Of a stretch of DNA of 38,984 nucleotides, positions 8,011 to 16,343 are shown piece by piece (position 1 is the stretch's first letter; every line of letters begins with the position of its first letter). Position numbers and translations under genes: made by a program. Origin of the DNA: Pseudoflavonifractor gallinarum (GTDB lineage Bacteria > Bacillota > Clostridia > Oscillospirales > Oscillospiraceae); assembly GCF_014982855.1 (NCBI RefSeq), contig NZ_JADCKF010000017.1:1-38984 (forward strand), written 5' to 3'. The notes under the pieces were generated by a model. That model was not told the DNA's origin, did not search any database, and saw only the letters and a list, made by a program, of their open reading frames with translations.

Positions 8011-9047
8011 AGCGTACCCTCCTCCAGACGGCGGATCAGCTCACCGCACCCGCTGCGGATGCGCAGGCCGTTTTCATCGAAGAAGTACAGGTCTTCCCCG
8101 GCCACGCCCAGACACACGGTGTCCCCGGCCCGGTACTGGAAGCAGGCGCTGCGCACCATCACATCGCCCTCCGGGAGACGGACCTTATAGAGAACCTCGA
8201 CCCCGAGCATCTCCCGGGTTACCACGGTCCCGGGACGGGTATAGGCCAGGGCCTCCTCGGAAGCGAGGAAGCGGACCTTCTCCGGGCGGAAGCCCAAACG
8301 GAAGTTGCTTCCGGGCAGGGGGAGGATATTGGCGGGCGGAGTTCCGATGAACTGGGCTGTGAAGATATTGTCCGGGTCCCGGTAGATAGACTCCGGGTCT
8401 CCCTGCTGAAGGATCTTCCCCTCATTCATGAGCACGATGTGGTCGGCCATGGCCATGGACTCGGTCTGGTCGTGAGTCACATAGACAAAGGTGGCGCCCA
8501 GTGCCTGGTGGAGCTGGATGAGCTCGCTGCGCATGGCAGTGCGCAGCTTGGCGTCCAGATTGGAGAGCGGCTCATCCATAAGAAAGACGGCGGGCTCCTT
8601 CACCAGGGCCCGGGCCAGAGCGATGCGCTGCCGCTGGCCGCCGGAGAGCTGGGAGGGCTTTCGGTCCAGGTAATCCTCCAGGCCCACGGTCCGGGCCACC
8701 TGCGCCACACGGCGCTGCCGCTCGGCGCGGGGGACTTTGTTGTTTTTCAAGCAGAACTCAATGTTGCCCCGGACGGTCATGGTGGGATAGATGGCATAAC
8801 TCTGAAAGACCATGGCCACATTCCGCTCTCCCGGGGGCAGAGCGGTAATATCCACGCCGTCCATATAGACCCGGCCGCTGGTAGCCGGGCCGATGCCGGC
8901 GATCATCCGCAGAAGTGTCGTCTTGCCGCAGCCAGAGGGGCCGAGGAGTACCGTAAAGGCGCCGGAGCGAAGGGTGAGACTCAGATCTTCGATGACGCGG
9001 GTACTGCCAAAGGATTTGGAGACGTGCTCCAGAACGATCTCAGCCAT
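8007..9047 (-). CDS. ABC transporter ATPase, UgpC/MsmX-like
   Basis: This 346-residue ATPase energises the transporter. Walker [10 protein letters not shown] is near residues 36-44, the signature LSGGQ near 133-137, Walker B VFLMDEP near 153-159, and the switch His in YVTHDQ near 188. The C-terminal part (about 235-346) is the TOBE/OB regulatory domain typical of MalK/UgpC proteins. Its start overlaps the end of the DUF523-like gene by eight bases, and its stop overlaps the first permease start. Confidence 0.92.
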   Translation of the reverse strand: MAEIVLEHVSKSFGSTRVIEDLSLTLRSGAFTVLLGPSGCGKTTLLRMIAGIGPATSGRVYMDGVDITALPPGERNVAMVFQSYAIYPTMTVRGNIEFCLKNNKVPRAERQRRVAQVARTVGLEDYLDRKPSQLSGGQRQRIALARALVKEPAVFLMDEPLSNLDAKLRTAMRSELIQLHQALGATFVYVTHDQTESMAMADHIVLMNEGKILQQGDPESIYRDPDNIFTAQFIGTPPANILPLPGSNFRLGFRPEKVRFLASEEALAYTRPGTVVTREMLGVEVLYKVRLPEGDVMVRSACFQYRAGDTVCLGVAGEDLYFFDENGLRIRSGCGELIRRLEEGTL

Positions 9048-9606
9048 GGGAAGCCTCCTCTCCGCCCAGCAAGGAAAGGGCGCGCCCGGGCTCTTTGGCG
9101 TACAGCCCGTCCACGGGCAATGTCAGCCCCAAGCGGGCCAGCTCTTCCAGAAATACTTCCATCAGGACCCCGGGAGCGGATGCAGTCCGGACCTGGGACA
9201 GTACCCCGCTCACGTCCCGGCCGCCAAAATCGCCGCCCCAGGGGCCGGAGCAAGTGTATTTCACTCCGCAGCTGGGACTGCCGTCGATGCCCAAAACCCC
9301 CAGCAGCTCCACGTCCTCCGCTGCAGCATAGGCCTGGATCTGGAGCAGGATGGGCTTCAGCAGTTCCCGGCATGTTTGACGGAAGAAAGGGTTGTCAAAC
9401 TGGTCCCGGGTGTGGCCCCAGCGATCCAGACCGTAGAGCATCAGCTCCGGACAGGGCAGCTGGAGAAGCTGAACACCGCGGTCCACCGCTCGATGGAGCA
9501 GTTCCCGCCGCAAGGACTCCTCGGCGCGGATGGATTCCATCCGGTAGGCACGGCATTTAGCGGCGGTATTCAGAATGCAGTGACTGACGATCAAAATCTG
9601 TTTCAC
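9040..9606 (-). CDS. DUF523/TudS-related cysteine-motif protein
   Basis: This 188-residue protein has the spaced cysteines of the DUF523/TudS group: HCILN with Cys near 10, LPCPE near 51-55, and GIDGSPSCGV near 105-114. Characterised TudS binds a [4Fe-4S] cluster and desulfurates thiouracil, but whether this divergent member does so is unknown. It overlaps the phosphatase gene by 50 bases and the ABC ATPase gene by eight, so it is clearly co-translated with the transporter. The substrate link is unclear. Confidence 0.7.
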   Translation of the reverse strand: MKQILIVSHCILNTAAKCRAYRMESIRAEESLRRELLHRAVDRGVQLLQLPCPELMLYGLDRWGHTRDQFDNPFFRQTCRELLKPILLQIQAYAAAEDVELLGVLGIDGSPSCGVKYTCSGPWGGDFGGRDVSGVLSQVRTASAPGVLMEVFLEELARLGLTLPVDGLYAKEPGRALSLLGGEEASHG

Positions 9607-10435
9607 AGTTCCACCTCTTACTCAGATAGACGGCCACGCCGTCCGCCTCGTTGCTTGGAATTATGCCGTCTGCATGGGCTTTCAGAGCGGGACAGGCGTT
9701 GGCCACAGCGTATCCCTCGTCGCAGGCATCAAAAAGGGCGAGGTCATTCTGCCCATCCCCAAACGCGACAATATGGGTGAAAGCACCCATATGTCGCAGC
9801 CGGGTAAGTGCCAGACCTTTGGAGGCCTGCGCGCTGTAGACCTCCAGATACCACCGCTCCTCGGTATAGCGATCCCGGTAAAAATCCAGAGTCAGGCCGC
9901 GCCCGTCCAGCAGGGATGCCATCTGTTCCAGACGCTGGGGCCGGTCATCCAGATACATGCCGTACAGGAGTGGGAGGGGGGCAAGCTCCGCCGCCTGCCG
10001 CCGGCCGAAGCCATTCCACAGGGCTGGATAGGGGGCGAGAGCCGTCCAATCAAAGTAGTGCTGGGCGGCAGGGGGAGCAGCAGGGGAACAGTGGCAGCGG
10101 AGCCGGCCCTCTTCCAGGGTGAAGAGGAGTCCGCTTATGCCGCAGCGCTCCTCGGCTTGAGCCAGTATTTTCTGGGCCTGCGGAGAGAGCGGGACGAAAT
10201 CGGGAAAGCTCTGGCGCACGGGATCATAGAGGAGTGCGCCGTTCATCAGGATCCAGGGCAGGCGCAGCGGAAGGCTCGCCAGCAGCGGCAGTGCGGAAAA
10301 GGGGGTCCGGGCGGAGGCCACGGTGAAGGGAAGTCCGTCACTCAGAAGCATGCGGAGAATTTTGAGGCTGACCGGTGAGAGCTGTGCCTGCGAGTCCAAC
10401 AGAGTACCATCCAAATCAGAGATAAATAGCTCCAT
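9557..10435 (-). CDS. Cof-type HAD-superfamily phosphatase
   Basis: This 292-residue HAD-IIB hydrolase has motif I DLDGTLLD (7-14) with the two catalytic Asp, a motif II Ser in VASAR (about 39-43), a motif III Lys in ASKGLAL (about 204-210), and motif IV FGDGQNDLALF (about 224-234). Such enzymes dephosphorylate sugar phosphates or flavin precursors. Specificity cannot be read from the cap. It is the first gene of the transporter operon, with a clear AAAGGAG site and its own promoter. Its last 50 bases overlap the next gene. Confidence 0.88.
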   Translation of the reverse strand: MELFISDLDGTLLDSQAQLSPVSLKILRMLLSDGLPFTVASARTPFSALPLLASLPLRLPWILMNGALLYDPVRQSFPDFVPLSPQAQKILAQAEERCGISGLLFTLEEGRLRCHCSPAAPPAAQHYFDWTALAPYPALWNGFGRRQAAELAPLPLLYGMYLDDRPQRLEQMASLLDGRGLTLDFYRDRYTEERWYLEVYSAQASKGLALTRLRHMGAFTHIVAFGDGQNDLALFDACDEGYAVANACPALKAHADGIIPSNEADGVAVYLSKRWNCETDFDRQSLHSEYRR

Positions 10436-10489
10436 CCCGGGCTCCTTTCCTTTGGCTTGACCATACGGCGTAAAAATTTTTTAGATTTC

Positions 10490-10518
10490 ATTGTAGTGCC
10501 GAGGGGTAAAATCTGCAA
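10490..10518 (-). promoter_or_regulatory. Promoter of the phosphatase-ABC operon
   Basis: On the minus strand, TTGCAG (10518-10513), a 17-base spacer and TACAAT (10495-10490) lie about 55 bases upstream of the phosphatase start. The -10 matches five of six consensus positions. Confidence 0.55.
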
Positions 10519-10653
10519 ATTCTTTTTTTCGATATGTTTGGAATGAGATTATTTGGAATTTGGATAAAAAATAAAATGACGTGGGATACCAACCATTTTT
10601 AAAAAGAAATGAGGAAAAAAGTTTTGAAAAATTTCGCAAAGGAAAATAAAAAA

Positions 10654-10683
10654 GTCCATGACAGGAGTTCGCCTGTCATGGAC
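10654..10683 (-). terminator. Second tandem terminator downstream of the sialidase
   Basis: A perfect 12-bp stem (10654-10665 with 10672-10683) with a 6-base loop is followed on the minus strand by TTTTTTATTTT. It lies 100 bases beyond the first terminator, so it is either a backup or the end of an unrecognised short transcript. Confidence 0.7.
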
Positions 10684-10784
10684 AAAAATGCGAGAGCATG
10701 AATGAAGTGAGCGGATACTATGCGCTCGTATCCGATGAGTATATCCGGTTGCAGCGAGTTTTCAAGGAAGACAGCCACGGTATA

Positions 10785-10822
10785 AAAAGGCTTCCTGTCC
10801 TTAAATGGACAGGAAGCCTTTT
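10785..10822 (-). terminator. Terminator of the sialidase gene
   Basis: A 16-bp stem (10785-10800 with 10807-10822) with loop TTAAAT carries A/T runs on both sides and reads into TTTTTATA on the minus strand. It lies about 75 bases after the sialidase stop codon. Confidence 0.8.
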
Positions 10823-10897
10823 GGCATTACTCCATGGTGACTTAGGGATTCCTCGTCACCGAGCGAAAGGGGGAGGAGCTGTGACTCATATACCCGA

Positions 10898-13800
10898 TTA
10901 TTTCATGTAATTCCAGAATATCTGCGCGACTTCGCCGCGGCTGGCGGTGCCGGTGGGGTCCAGCTGTCCGTTGCCCTTGCCGGAGAGGATCCCCTCGGCC
11001 ACGGCCCACTTCAGGCTGTCCGCCGCCCAGGGCGAGATATGCTCCGCATCAGAGAAGATGCTCAGATCTGCCGCTGCGCTGACGTCCTGCTGCTTGTAGC
11101 TGGCATAGCGGTACAGAATGGATACCAGTTGCTCCCGGGTGATGGAATCGTTGGGACCGAACTTCTCATCCGAGTAACCGCTGATCAGACCCTTCAGCCG
11201 GGCCCAATACACGGCGTCTGCATACCAAGTATCGCCCGCCACATCGGCGTAGGGATAGCCCAGGATCTCGTTATCCAGGCTGGGCTTACCCTCCAGATTG
11301 TAGAGGATCTGAGCCATCATGGATCGGGTAAAGGTCATCTCGGGGGAGAAGGTCGTAGAAGACGTTCCAGTCATCAGACCCTTTTCCACCGCATAGGATA
11401 CCGCCTCGGCATACCAGGCATCGGCAGCCACATCGGTAAAGGGCAGGTCGCCCAGCGGGGTATCGCCCTCGTCGATGCTCGCTGCAAAAGTAGCCTGAAT
11501 GGTATGATTGGTACGAACATTTTCAAAGGTGTAGCTGGCCACCGCGCCAACGCTCTTGCCATCCACCACCACATCGGCGATTTCAAAGCCCTCGTCGGCG
11601 GTGATGGTAAAGGCCTTGTCGCTGTTGTAGTTGACGGACACGCTGCCGCTGGGAGTAATGGAACCGCCCTCGCCAGCACTGGCCGTGATGGTATAGCGGG
11701 TCACACCGGAAGAGCCGCCGCCGGAGCTGGAACCGCCCGAACCGGAATCGCCGCTGAACTCTGTCAGACCGAGTTTGGCCGCATACAGGTCCTTGGCAGC
11801 CTGATCGACAACGGCCTGGGCAGCCTGGGCGGCCTCCTGGCTATCAAAGTTCTCGCTCTTGGCAACCGCCCGGGCGGCGGTCAGTGCATTCTGAAGAGCC
11901 GCCCAGCTGCTGGCGGTGTAATCAGACTCCTTCAGTGTGGACAGGTCGGCTATCAGGGCATTCAGACCGTCGGCAGAGGTGGTGTAGGTGTAGCCGGCCT
12001 CGGTGATGACCTGGCGGTAGAACTGGAAGGGGACGGCCTCAGTACCCACATAGTGCTGCTTGGTACCGTTCTCGTGGGCCAGGTAGAGGGTCTGATCGCC
12101 CACCGTCCGACTGACCGTGTAGGAGCCGGCGGAGCCGTCCACGGGGATGACGCTCAGAGCCTGGGACTCATCGGTGACAGGTACCTTGCTGCCGGCGCTG
12201 GTGGCGGTGTTCAGGTTGAGGTAGCGGCCATCCGCTTCACAGCTCTGGATGGTATAGCCGCTCTCCGCATCCCCGGTGACCGTCCAGGTCTGACGGGTGA
12301 CGAGGTAGCCGCTGTCCAGGTTGAGGAGGCCATTGGAGACGCTGCCGGTCACCTGATCGCTGGTGGTGCTGCCGCTGGCGTGGTACAGGATCCGGCTACT
12401 GTTGCTGTGGAAGATGGCGTATACGCTGCCGGAATCGATACCGTCGTCGTCCAGCGCATAGGTGGTGGAGGCCTCGTGATAGTTCTCTTCCATCTGATCG
12501 GTGTACCGGTCGGGCAGGATCACACCCTCGTTCCCCTGGACGGCCACGTCGGCAGAGGCGGTGCGGGTGATGCCGCTGGAGGTGACGGAGGCGGTGATGG
12601 TGGAGGTGCCAGGGGCCACGGCGGTGACCACACCGCCTTCCACGGTGGCCACAGCGGGATTGCTGGAGGTCCAAGTCACTTCTGCGCCGGTGGGGGTATA
12701 GGTAGCGGTGAGCTTGGCGGTTTCACCGGCCTTCAGATCCACAACGGCCTGATCCAGAGAGATAGAGGGCAGATTCTCCGCACCGCTGAGCAGATACCAG
12801 CCCTGTCCCAGCAGGTCGTTTACCGTGAGGGTCTCATACTGGATGGTGTTGGTCTCGTTGCCATACTCATAGAGGATACCGAAGGCGTCCCCCTCGGGCA
12901 GCTGGGTCACACAGGAGTAGCTGAAATTGCCGGCGCCCTGATAGCGCGGTTCATCGTCGTTGAGCCAGTGGACTACGTTCTCGCCGTCCACATAGCCGAT
13001 GCGCACCACACCCTGTTTCCGCTGTACCACCGGGTAGGAGGCCAGGATCAGATTCTCATAGATGGTGTTGTCCGGACCCACCAGAATGCCGTCCAGGTTG
13101 ATGAAGGAGACCATGCAGCCGTTGCCGGGGTTCCGGCTGCCCAGGGCCATGTCCTTCTGGCAGGTGCCCCAGGTCTCGCCGCCGTCGGTGGAGTCGGCGT
13201 AGCTGATGTAGTGGATGGTATTGCGGGAGTACATCCGGAGCGTGCCGTCGGGCAGAAGGACCACCTGAGACTCGCTGGTCTTGCCCACGCCGTTCAGGTC
13301 GGCGTTGTGCTGGCCGCGCGTCCAGGTCTGACCGCCGTCATCGGAGTAAATGACGCTGGCCAGCTCGGTGCCGGTGGCATTGTCATACAGGGGAAACACC
13401 AGGCGCTCATGGCCCTCATACTGGAAGGAGAGGCCACGGCCGGGACACACGCCGGTAAAGGCCTCATCCTCGGACAGCTTGATGTCCAGGAACTGGGGAT
13501 CGCTCCACACCAGACCGTCCGCGGTAACGTCGGCGGAGCGGTGCATGATGTAGAACACAGGGTAGGCTTTCCACTGAGAGTTGCGGTAGAAGAGGTTGCT
13601 CTGCACCGCGTCGGAGCTCTGCAGCTGGAGGCACAGATCGGGGGTGATGACACCGTCCTCCTCCGTATACACGTTCAGCCAGGCGTCCACCCAGGCGCCG
13701 GTCTGGCTGTCGTCCTCTGCCTTGCAAATGGGGTAAAGGGTAATCGCTTCACCGCCAACGACCTGTTCTGCACCGGCGGAGGGGTTGTTGATATCCGCAT

Positions 13801-14818
13801 AATAGGTATAGTCAGCGACCTTCTTGGAGGCGTTGCCGCCGGCCGTGCCCAGGGTCACCAGCAGGCGGCCTGCATCGTCAAAGCCGGAGCTCTCCCAGCC
13901 CATCTGATTTCCGTACATCAGACCCACATAGGAGGGGCAGGCATCCACCACCATGTGGACGGTGCCGTCCTCGGCCTGAAGGATGGAGGGATCGATGAAG
14001 GAAGCGCTGGTCTGGCCGGTGGCGTCATCGGCCATATCGTCGTAGTAGTTGACCACGTTCCAATCCCAAGTGGCGCCGCCGTCCTTGGAGAGGCTGACGA
14101 TGGTGTCCAGATTCTGAGGGGAGTCGCCGTCTGTGCGCCAGCGGATGTCGGAGGCCGCCGCGATCCAGCCGTTGTCCATGGTCAGCAGGGCGGGGATACG
14201 GAAATGCGTGCTGTTGGTGTCCTCTTTTACGAAGGGCTGACCAGCGCTGGAGCCGGAGGGGGCTCCGGGGGCCATGCTGGGCTCCACCTCGGTCTGCTTG
14301 TAGAAATACAGGGGAGTGGCGGAGCTGCTGGAATAATACTGGCCGGAGGTGCCGTGCGAGAGGGCATTTCCGGAAGTATGGGTCACCGTATAGGTGCCAT
14401 CCTCCAGCAGTGAGATGGTCAGGGTCACCGCCTCCTGGGCAGTGTTGACTTTGCTGCTGGTGGGCTGGGACAGATCCAGATAGCGGCCGCTGTCCACGCT
14501 CTGGAGAGTATAGCCGCCCTCTGCGGAAACGATGGTCCACAGCTGACGGGAGACGGCGAAGCCGCCGTTGAGGGTCAGCGTGTCGCCGGCGACCGTGCCG
14601 CCCACCTGGTCGGTGGTACCGCTGCCGGTATGATAGAGGATGCTTCCGTTGCTGGTTCCGCCGTAGTAAATGGCGTACACCGCGCCGGAGTCCACTCCGT
14701 CGGTGTCCTGCACATACTCGTAAGCGACCGGAAGTGCGGCCAGCGCCGCGGGGAACAGGGAAACCAGCATACAAAGGGCGGTCAGGACCGATGCCAGCTT
14801 TCGAAACGTGTGTTTCAT
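10898..14818 (-). CDS. Cell-surface sialidase (GH33) with SLH anchor
   Basis: This 1306-residue exported exo-sialidase has a signal peptide (about 1-28) and a lectin-like module (about 33-175). The beta-propeller runs from about 200 to 665, with FRIP at 206-209 and Asp boxes at 244-251, 492-499 and 543-550. The FSYSCV stretch near 632-637 fits the Tyr-nucleophile block. Then come a BIG_2 Ig-like domain (about 685-762), a second copy of the lectin-like module (about 787-936), a FIVAR-like helical segment (about 948-1015), a Gly/Ser linker, an InlB-type repeat (about 1040-1112) and three SLH domains (about 1125-1306) that bind secondary wall polymers. The ATG at 14818 has AAAGGA nine bases upstream and starts the signal peptide. 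The enzyme should cleave terminal sialic acid from host glycans at the cell surface. No sialate catabolic genes are in the window. Confidence 0.92.
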   Translation of the reverse strand: MKHTFRKLASVLTALCMLVSLFPAALAALPVAYEYVQDTDGVDSGAVYAIYYGGTSNGSILYHTGSGTTDQVGGTVAGDTLTLNGGFAVSRQLWTIVSAEGGYTLQSVDSGRYLDLSQPTSSKVNTAQEAVTLTISLLEDGTYTVTHTSGNALSHGTSGQYYSSSSATPLYFYKQTEVEPSMAPGAPSGSSAGQPFVKEDTNSTHFRIPALLTMDNGWIAAASDIRWRTDGDSPQNLDTIVSLSKDGGATWDWNVVNYYDDMADDATGQTSASFIDPSILQAEDGTVHMVVDACPSYVGLMYGNQMGWESSGFDDAGRLLVTLGTAGGNASKKVADYTYYADINNPSAGAEQVVGGEAITLYPICKAEDDSQTGAWVDAWLNVYTEEDGVITPDLCLQLQSSDAVQSNLFYRNSQWKAYPVFYIMHRSADVTADGLVWSDPQFLDIKLSEDEAFTGVCPGRGLSFQYEGHERLVFPLYDNATGTELASVIYSDDGGQTWTRGQHNADLNGVGKTSESQVVLLPDGTLRMYSRNTIHYISYADSTDGGETWGTCQKDMALGSRNPGNGCMVSFINLDGILVGPDNTIYENLILASYPVVQRKQGVVRIGYVDGENVVHWLNDDEPRYQGAGNFSYSCVTQLPEGDAFGILYEYGNETNTIQYETLTVNDLLGQGWYLLSGAENLPSISLDQAVVDLKAGETAKLTATYTPTGAEVTWTSSNPAVATVEGGVVTAVAPGTSTITASVTSSGITRTASADVAVQGNEGVILPDRYTDQMEENYHEASTTYALDDDGIDSGSVYAIFHSNSSRILYHASGSTTSDQVTGSVSNGLLNLDSGYLVTRQTWTVTGDAESGYTIQSCEADGRYLNLNTATSAGSKVPVTDESQALSVIPVDGSAGSYTVSRTVGDQTLYLAHENGTKQHYVGTEAVPFQFYRQVITEAGYTYTTSADGLNALIADLSTLKESDYTASSWAALQNALTAARAVAKSENFDSQEAAQAAQAVVDQAAKDLYAAKLGLTEFSGDSGSGGSSSGGGSSGVTRYTITASAGEGGSITPSGSVSVNYNSDKAFTITADEGFEIADVVVDGKSVGAVASYTFENVRTNHTIQATFAASIDEGDTPLGDLPFTDVAADAWYAEAVSYAVEKGLMTGTSSTTFSPEMTFTRSMMAQILYNLEGKPSLDNEILGYPYADVAGDTWYADAVYWARLKGLISGYSDEKFGPNDSITREQLVSILYRYASYKQQDVSAAADLSIFSDAEHISPWAADSLKWAVAEGILSGKGNGQLDPTGTASRGEVAQIFWNYMK

Positions 14819-14972
14819 AATATTTTCCTTTCTTTCTGGTGTGATATCTGCCATACAGCAGGATGTTTTGCCATTCCTCCTTTCTGCCTGCCTTGGAACA
14901 TCTGTCTTCCTTGTAGAAAGTGTCACATGATGGGAGACGTTTTTTGTGATCTTCCGGCATATTGCTGAATCC

Positions 14973-15001
14973 ATTGTAACATTTGTGAAATTTATTTTCA
15001 T
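14973..15001 (-). promoter_or_regulatory. Candidate promoter of the sialidase gene
   Basis: An extended -10 on the minus strand, TGT followed by TACAAT (14978-14973), has a weak -35 (ATGAAA, 15001-14996) at 17 bases. It implies a leader of about 150 bases. Confidence 0.4.
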
Positions 15002-15042
15002 TGCATTTTTTATATGAAGATTCCTTTTTTCAACTGTGCAGA

Positions 15043-15066
15043 TTTCTGAAAATTACTTTTCAGAAA
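15043..15066. repeat. 10-bp inverted repeat in the sialidase/sbcD intergenic region
   Basis: TTTCTGAAAA (15043-15052) and TTTTCAGAAA (15057-15066) form a perfect dyad around TTAC. Lying between two divergent promoters, it could be an operator or a hairpin. No T-run follows it on either strand. Confidence 0.45.
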
Positions 15067-15137
15067 AGGGAGCGCTTGTCGAATCTGCGCGGATACGCAG
15101 GAACTCGATGCGACCGGCGAGACTGCCAATCGCATCC

Positions 15138-15166
15138 TTGCGCGGTGGATGTATCCCCGGTATAAT
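15138..15166 (+). promoter_or_regulatory. Promoter of the sbcDC operon
   Basis: TTGCGC (15138-15143), 17 bases and a perfect TATAAT (15161-15166) lie about 38 bases before the sbcD start codon. Confidence 0.6.
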
Positions 15167-15203
15167 GATGGTAATATCCACCACATACAGGGGGAATTGT
15201 ACC

Positions 15204-16343
15204 ATGAAATGGATCCATCTCTCGGACCTGCATCTGGGCAAGCGGGTCAACGAGTTTTCTATGCTGGAAGACCAGCAGTATATCCTGGCGGAAATCCTCC
15301 GGATCATCGACCAGGAACAGCCGGACGGCGTCCTGATCGCCGGGGATGTCTATGATAAATCCGTGCCCTCCGCAGAGGCGGTGGGCCTGCTGGATGACTT
15401 CCTGGTGCGCCTGTCCGAGCGGGGCGTGCAGGTTTTTCTCATCAGCGGGAACCACGACTCGCCGGAGCGCATCGCTTTCGGCGGACGGCTTATGACCCGG
15501 AGCGGGGTCTATCTGGCGCCTGTGTATGACGGAGTTGTGAAGCCTTTCACCTTTACGGATGAGTACGGACCGGTGCACCTCTATCTGCTGCCTTTCGTGA
15601 AACCGGCCCATGTCCGGCGGTGCTTCCCGGAGCGGGAGATCTCCACTTATACCCAGGCCATGGCCGCCGCCATTGAGGCCATGGGGGTGGACACTGCCCA
15701 GCGGAATGTACTGGTGACCCATCAGTTTGTCACCGGGGCCGCCCGGTGCGATTCGGAGGAGATATCGGTGGGGGGCTCCGACAATGTGGATGTGTCTGTC
15801 TTTGCGCCGTTTGACTATGTGGCCCTGGGGCACATCCATGGTCCCCAGCAGGTGGGGCGGGAGACGGTGCGCTACTGCGGTACGCCCCTGAAATACTCCT
15901 TTTCCGAGGCCGGGCACCAGAAATCCGTGACCGTAGTGGAGCTGCGGGAAAAGGGGAACGTATCCATCCGAACCGTACCGCTGACCCCCATGCGGGATCT
16001 GGTGGAGCTGCGGGGCACCTACGAGGAGCTGACCTTCCGCGGCTTTTATGAGGGGACAAGCTATCCGCGGGACTATGTCCATATCACCCTCACCGATGAG
16101 GAGGACGTCCCCGATGCGGTGCGCAAGCTGCGCATCCTCTATCCCAACCTGATGAAGCTGGACTATGACAATCAGCGCACCCGGACCGCGATTTCGCTGG
16201 ACGGTGCAGAGGATGTGCAAAAGAAGTCTCCCCTGGCGCTGCTGGAGGAGTTTTACGAGAAGCAGAACGGGCAGCCCATGGGCGAGGAGCAGCGCGCCTT
16301 TGCCCGGAGCCTGATGGAACAGATCTGGGAGGGAGAAGCATGA
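15204..16343 (+). CDS. sbcD: Exonuclease subunit SbcD (Mre11 homologue)
   Basis: This 379-residue metallophosphoesterase is the nuclease subunit of SbcCD, which opens hairpins and trims blocked DNA ends during repair. The metal-binding motifs run in order: LSDLHLG (about 6-12), GDVYDK (about 48-53), GNHDS (about 83-87), VTHQF (about 172) and GHIHG (about 211). The ATG at 15204 follows AGGGGGAA. Frames extending further upstream lack a ribosome-binding site and would read through the promoter. The gene overlaps sbcC by four bases (ATGA). Confidence 0.95.
   Translation: MKWIHLSDLHLGKRVNEFSMLEDQQYILAEILRIIDQEQPDGVLIAGDVYDKSVPSAEAVGLLDDFLVRLSERGVQVFLISGNHDSPERIAFGGRLMTRSGVYLAPVYDGVVKPFTFTDEYGPVHLYLLPFVKPAHVRRCFPEREISTYTQAMAAAIEAMGVDTAQRNVLVTHQFVTGAARCDSEEISVGGSDNVDVSVFAPFDYVALGHIHGPQQVGRETVRYCGTPLKYSFSEAGHQKSVTVVELREKGNVSIRTVPLTPMRDLVELRGTYEELTFRGFYEGTSYPRDYVHITLTDEEDVPDAVRKLRILYPNLMKLDYDNQRTRTAISLDGAEDVQKKSPLALLEEFYEKQNGQPMGEEQRAFARSLMEQIWEGEA

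Larger units (their letters stand above)
10436..10897. other. Non-coding stretch between the phosphatase and sialidase genes
   Basis: These 462 bases contain no convincing gene. From right to left they hold two tandem hairpin terminators for the sialidase transcript, a roughly 100-base stretch with a small CGGATAC/GTATCCG dyad (near 10709-10731), an AT-rich segment (10490-10650), and the promoter of the ABC operon. The short open frame over 10698-10910 has no ribosome-binding site and I do not call it. Confidence 0.6.
14819..15203. other. Divergent intergenic region between the sialidase and sbcD
   Basis: These 385 bases hold the sialidase promoter and its roughly 150-base leader, a 10-bp inverted repeat, and the sbcD promoter. 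The leader includes a 19-codon open frame (14874-14815, minus) whose TGA overlaps the sialidase ATG. A consensus ribosome-binding site sits just before it, but only one to two bases from its ATG, so translation is doubtful. No other gene is seen. Confidence 0.6.

Noticed and set aside
4710-8190. Long plus-strand open frames opposite the binding protein and permeases (4710-6239 and 6199-8190)
   Set aside because: They mirror the transporter genes in an antisense frame and have low-complexity Gly/His/Gln/Glu composition with no recognisable family.
11039-14413. An 1124-codon open frame on the plus strand opposite the sialidase
   Set aside because: It is antisense to a well-supported gene. Its Gly/Val/His/Ile-rich composition is typical of a shadow of GC-rich coding, and it has no domain or ribosome-binding site.
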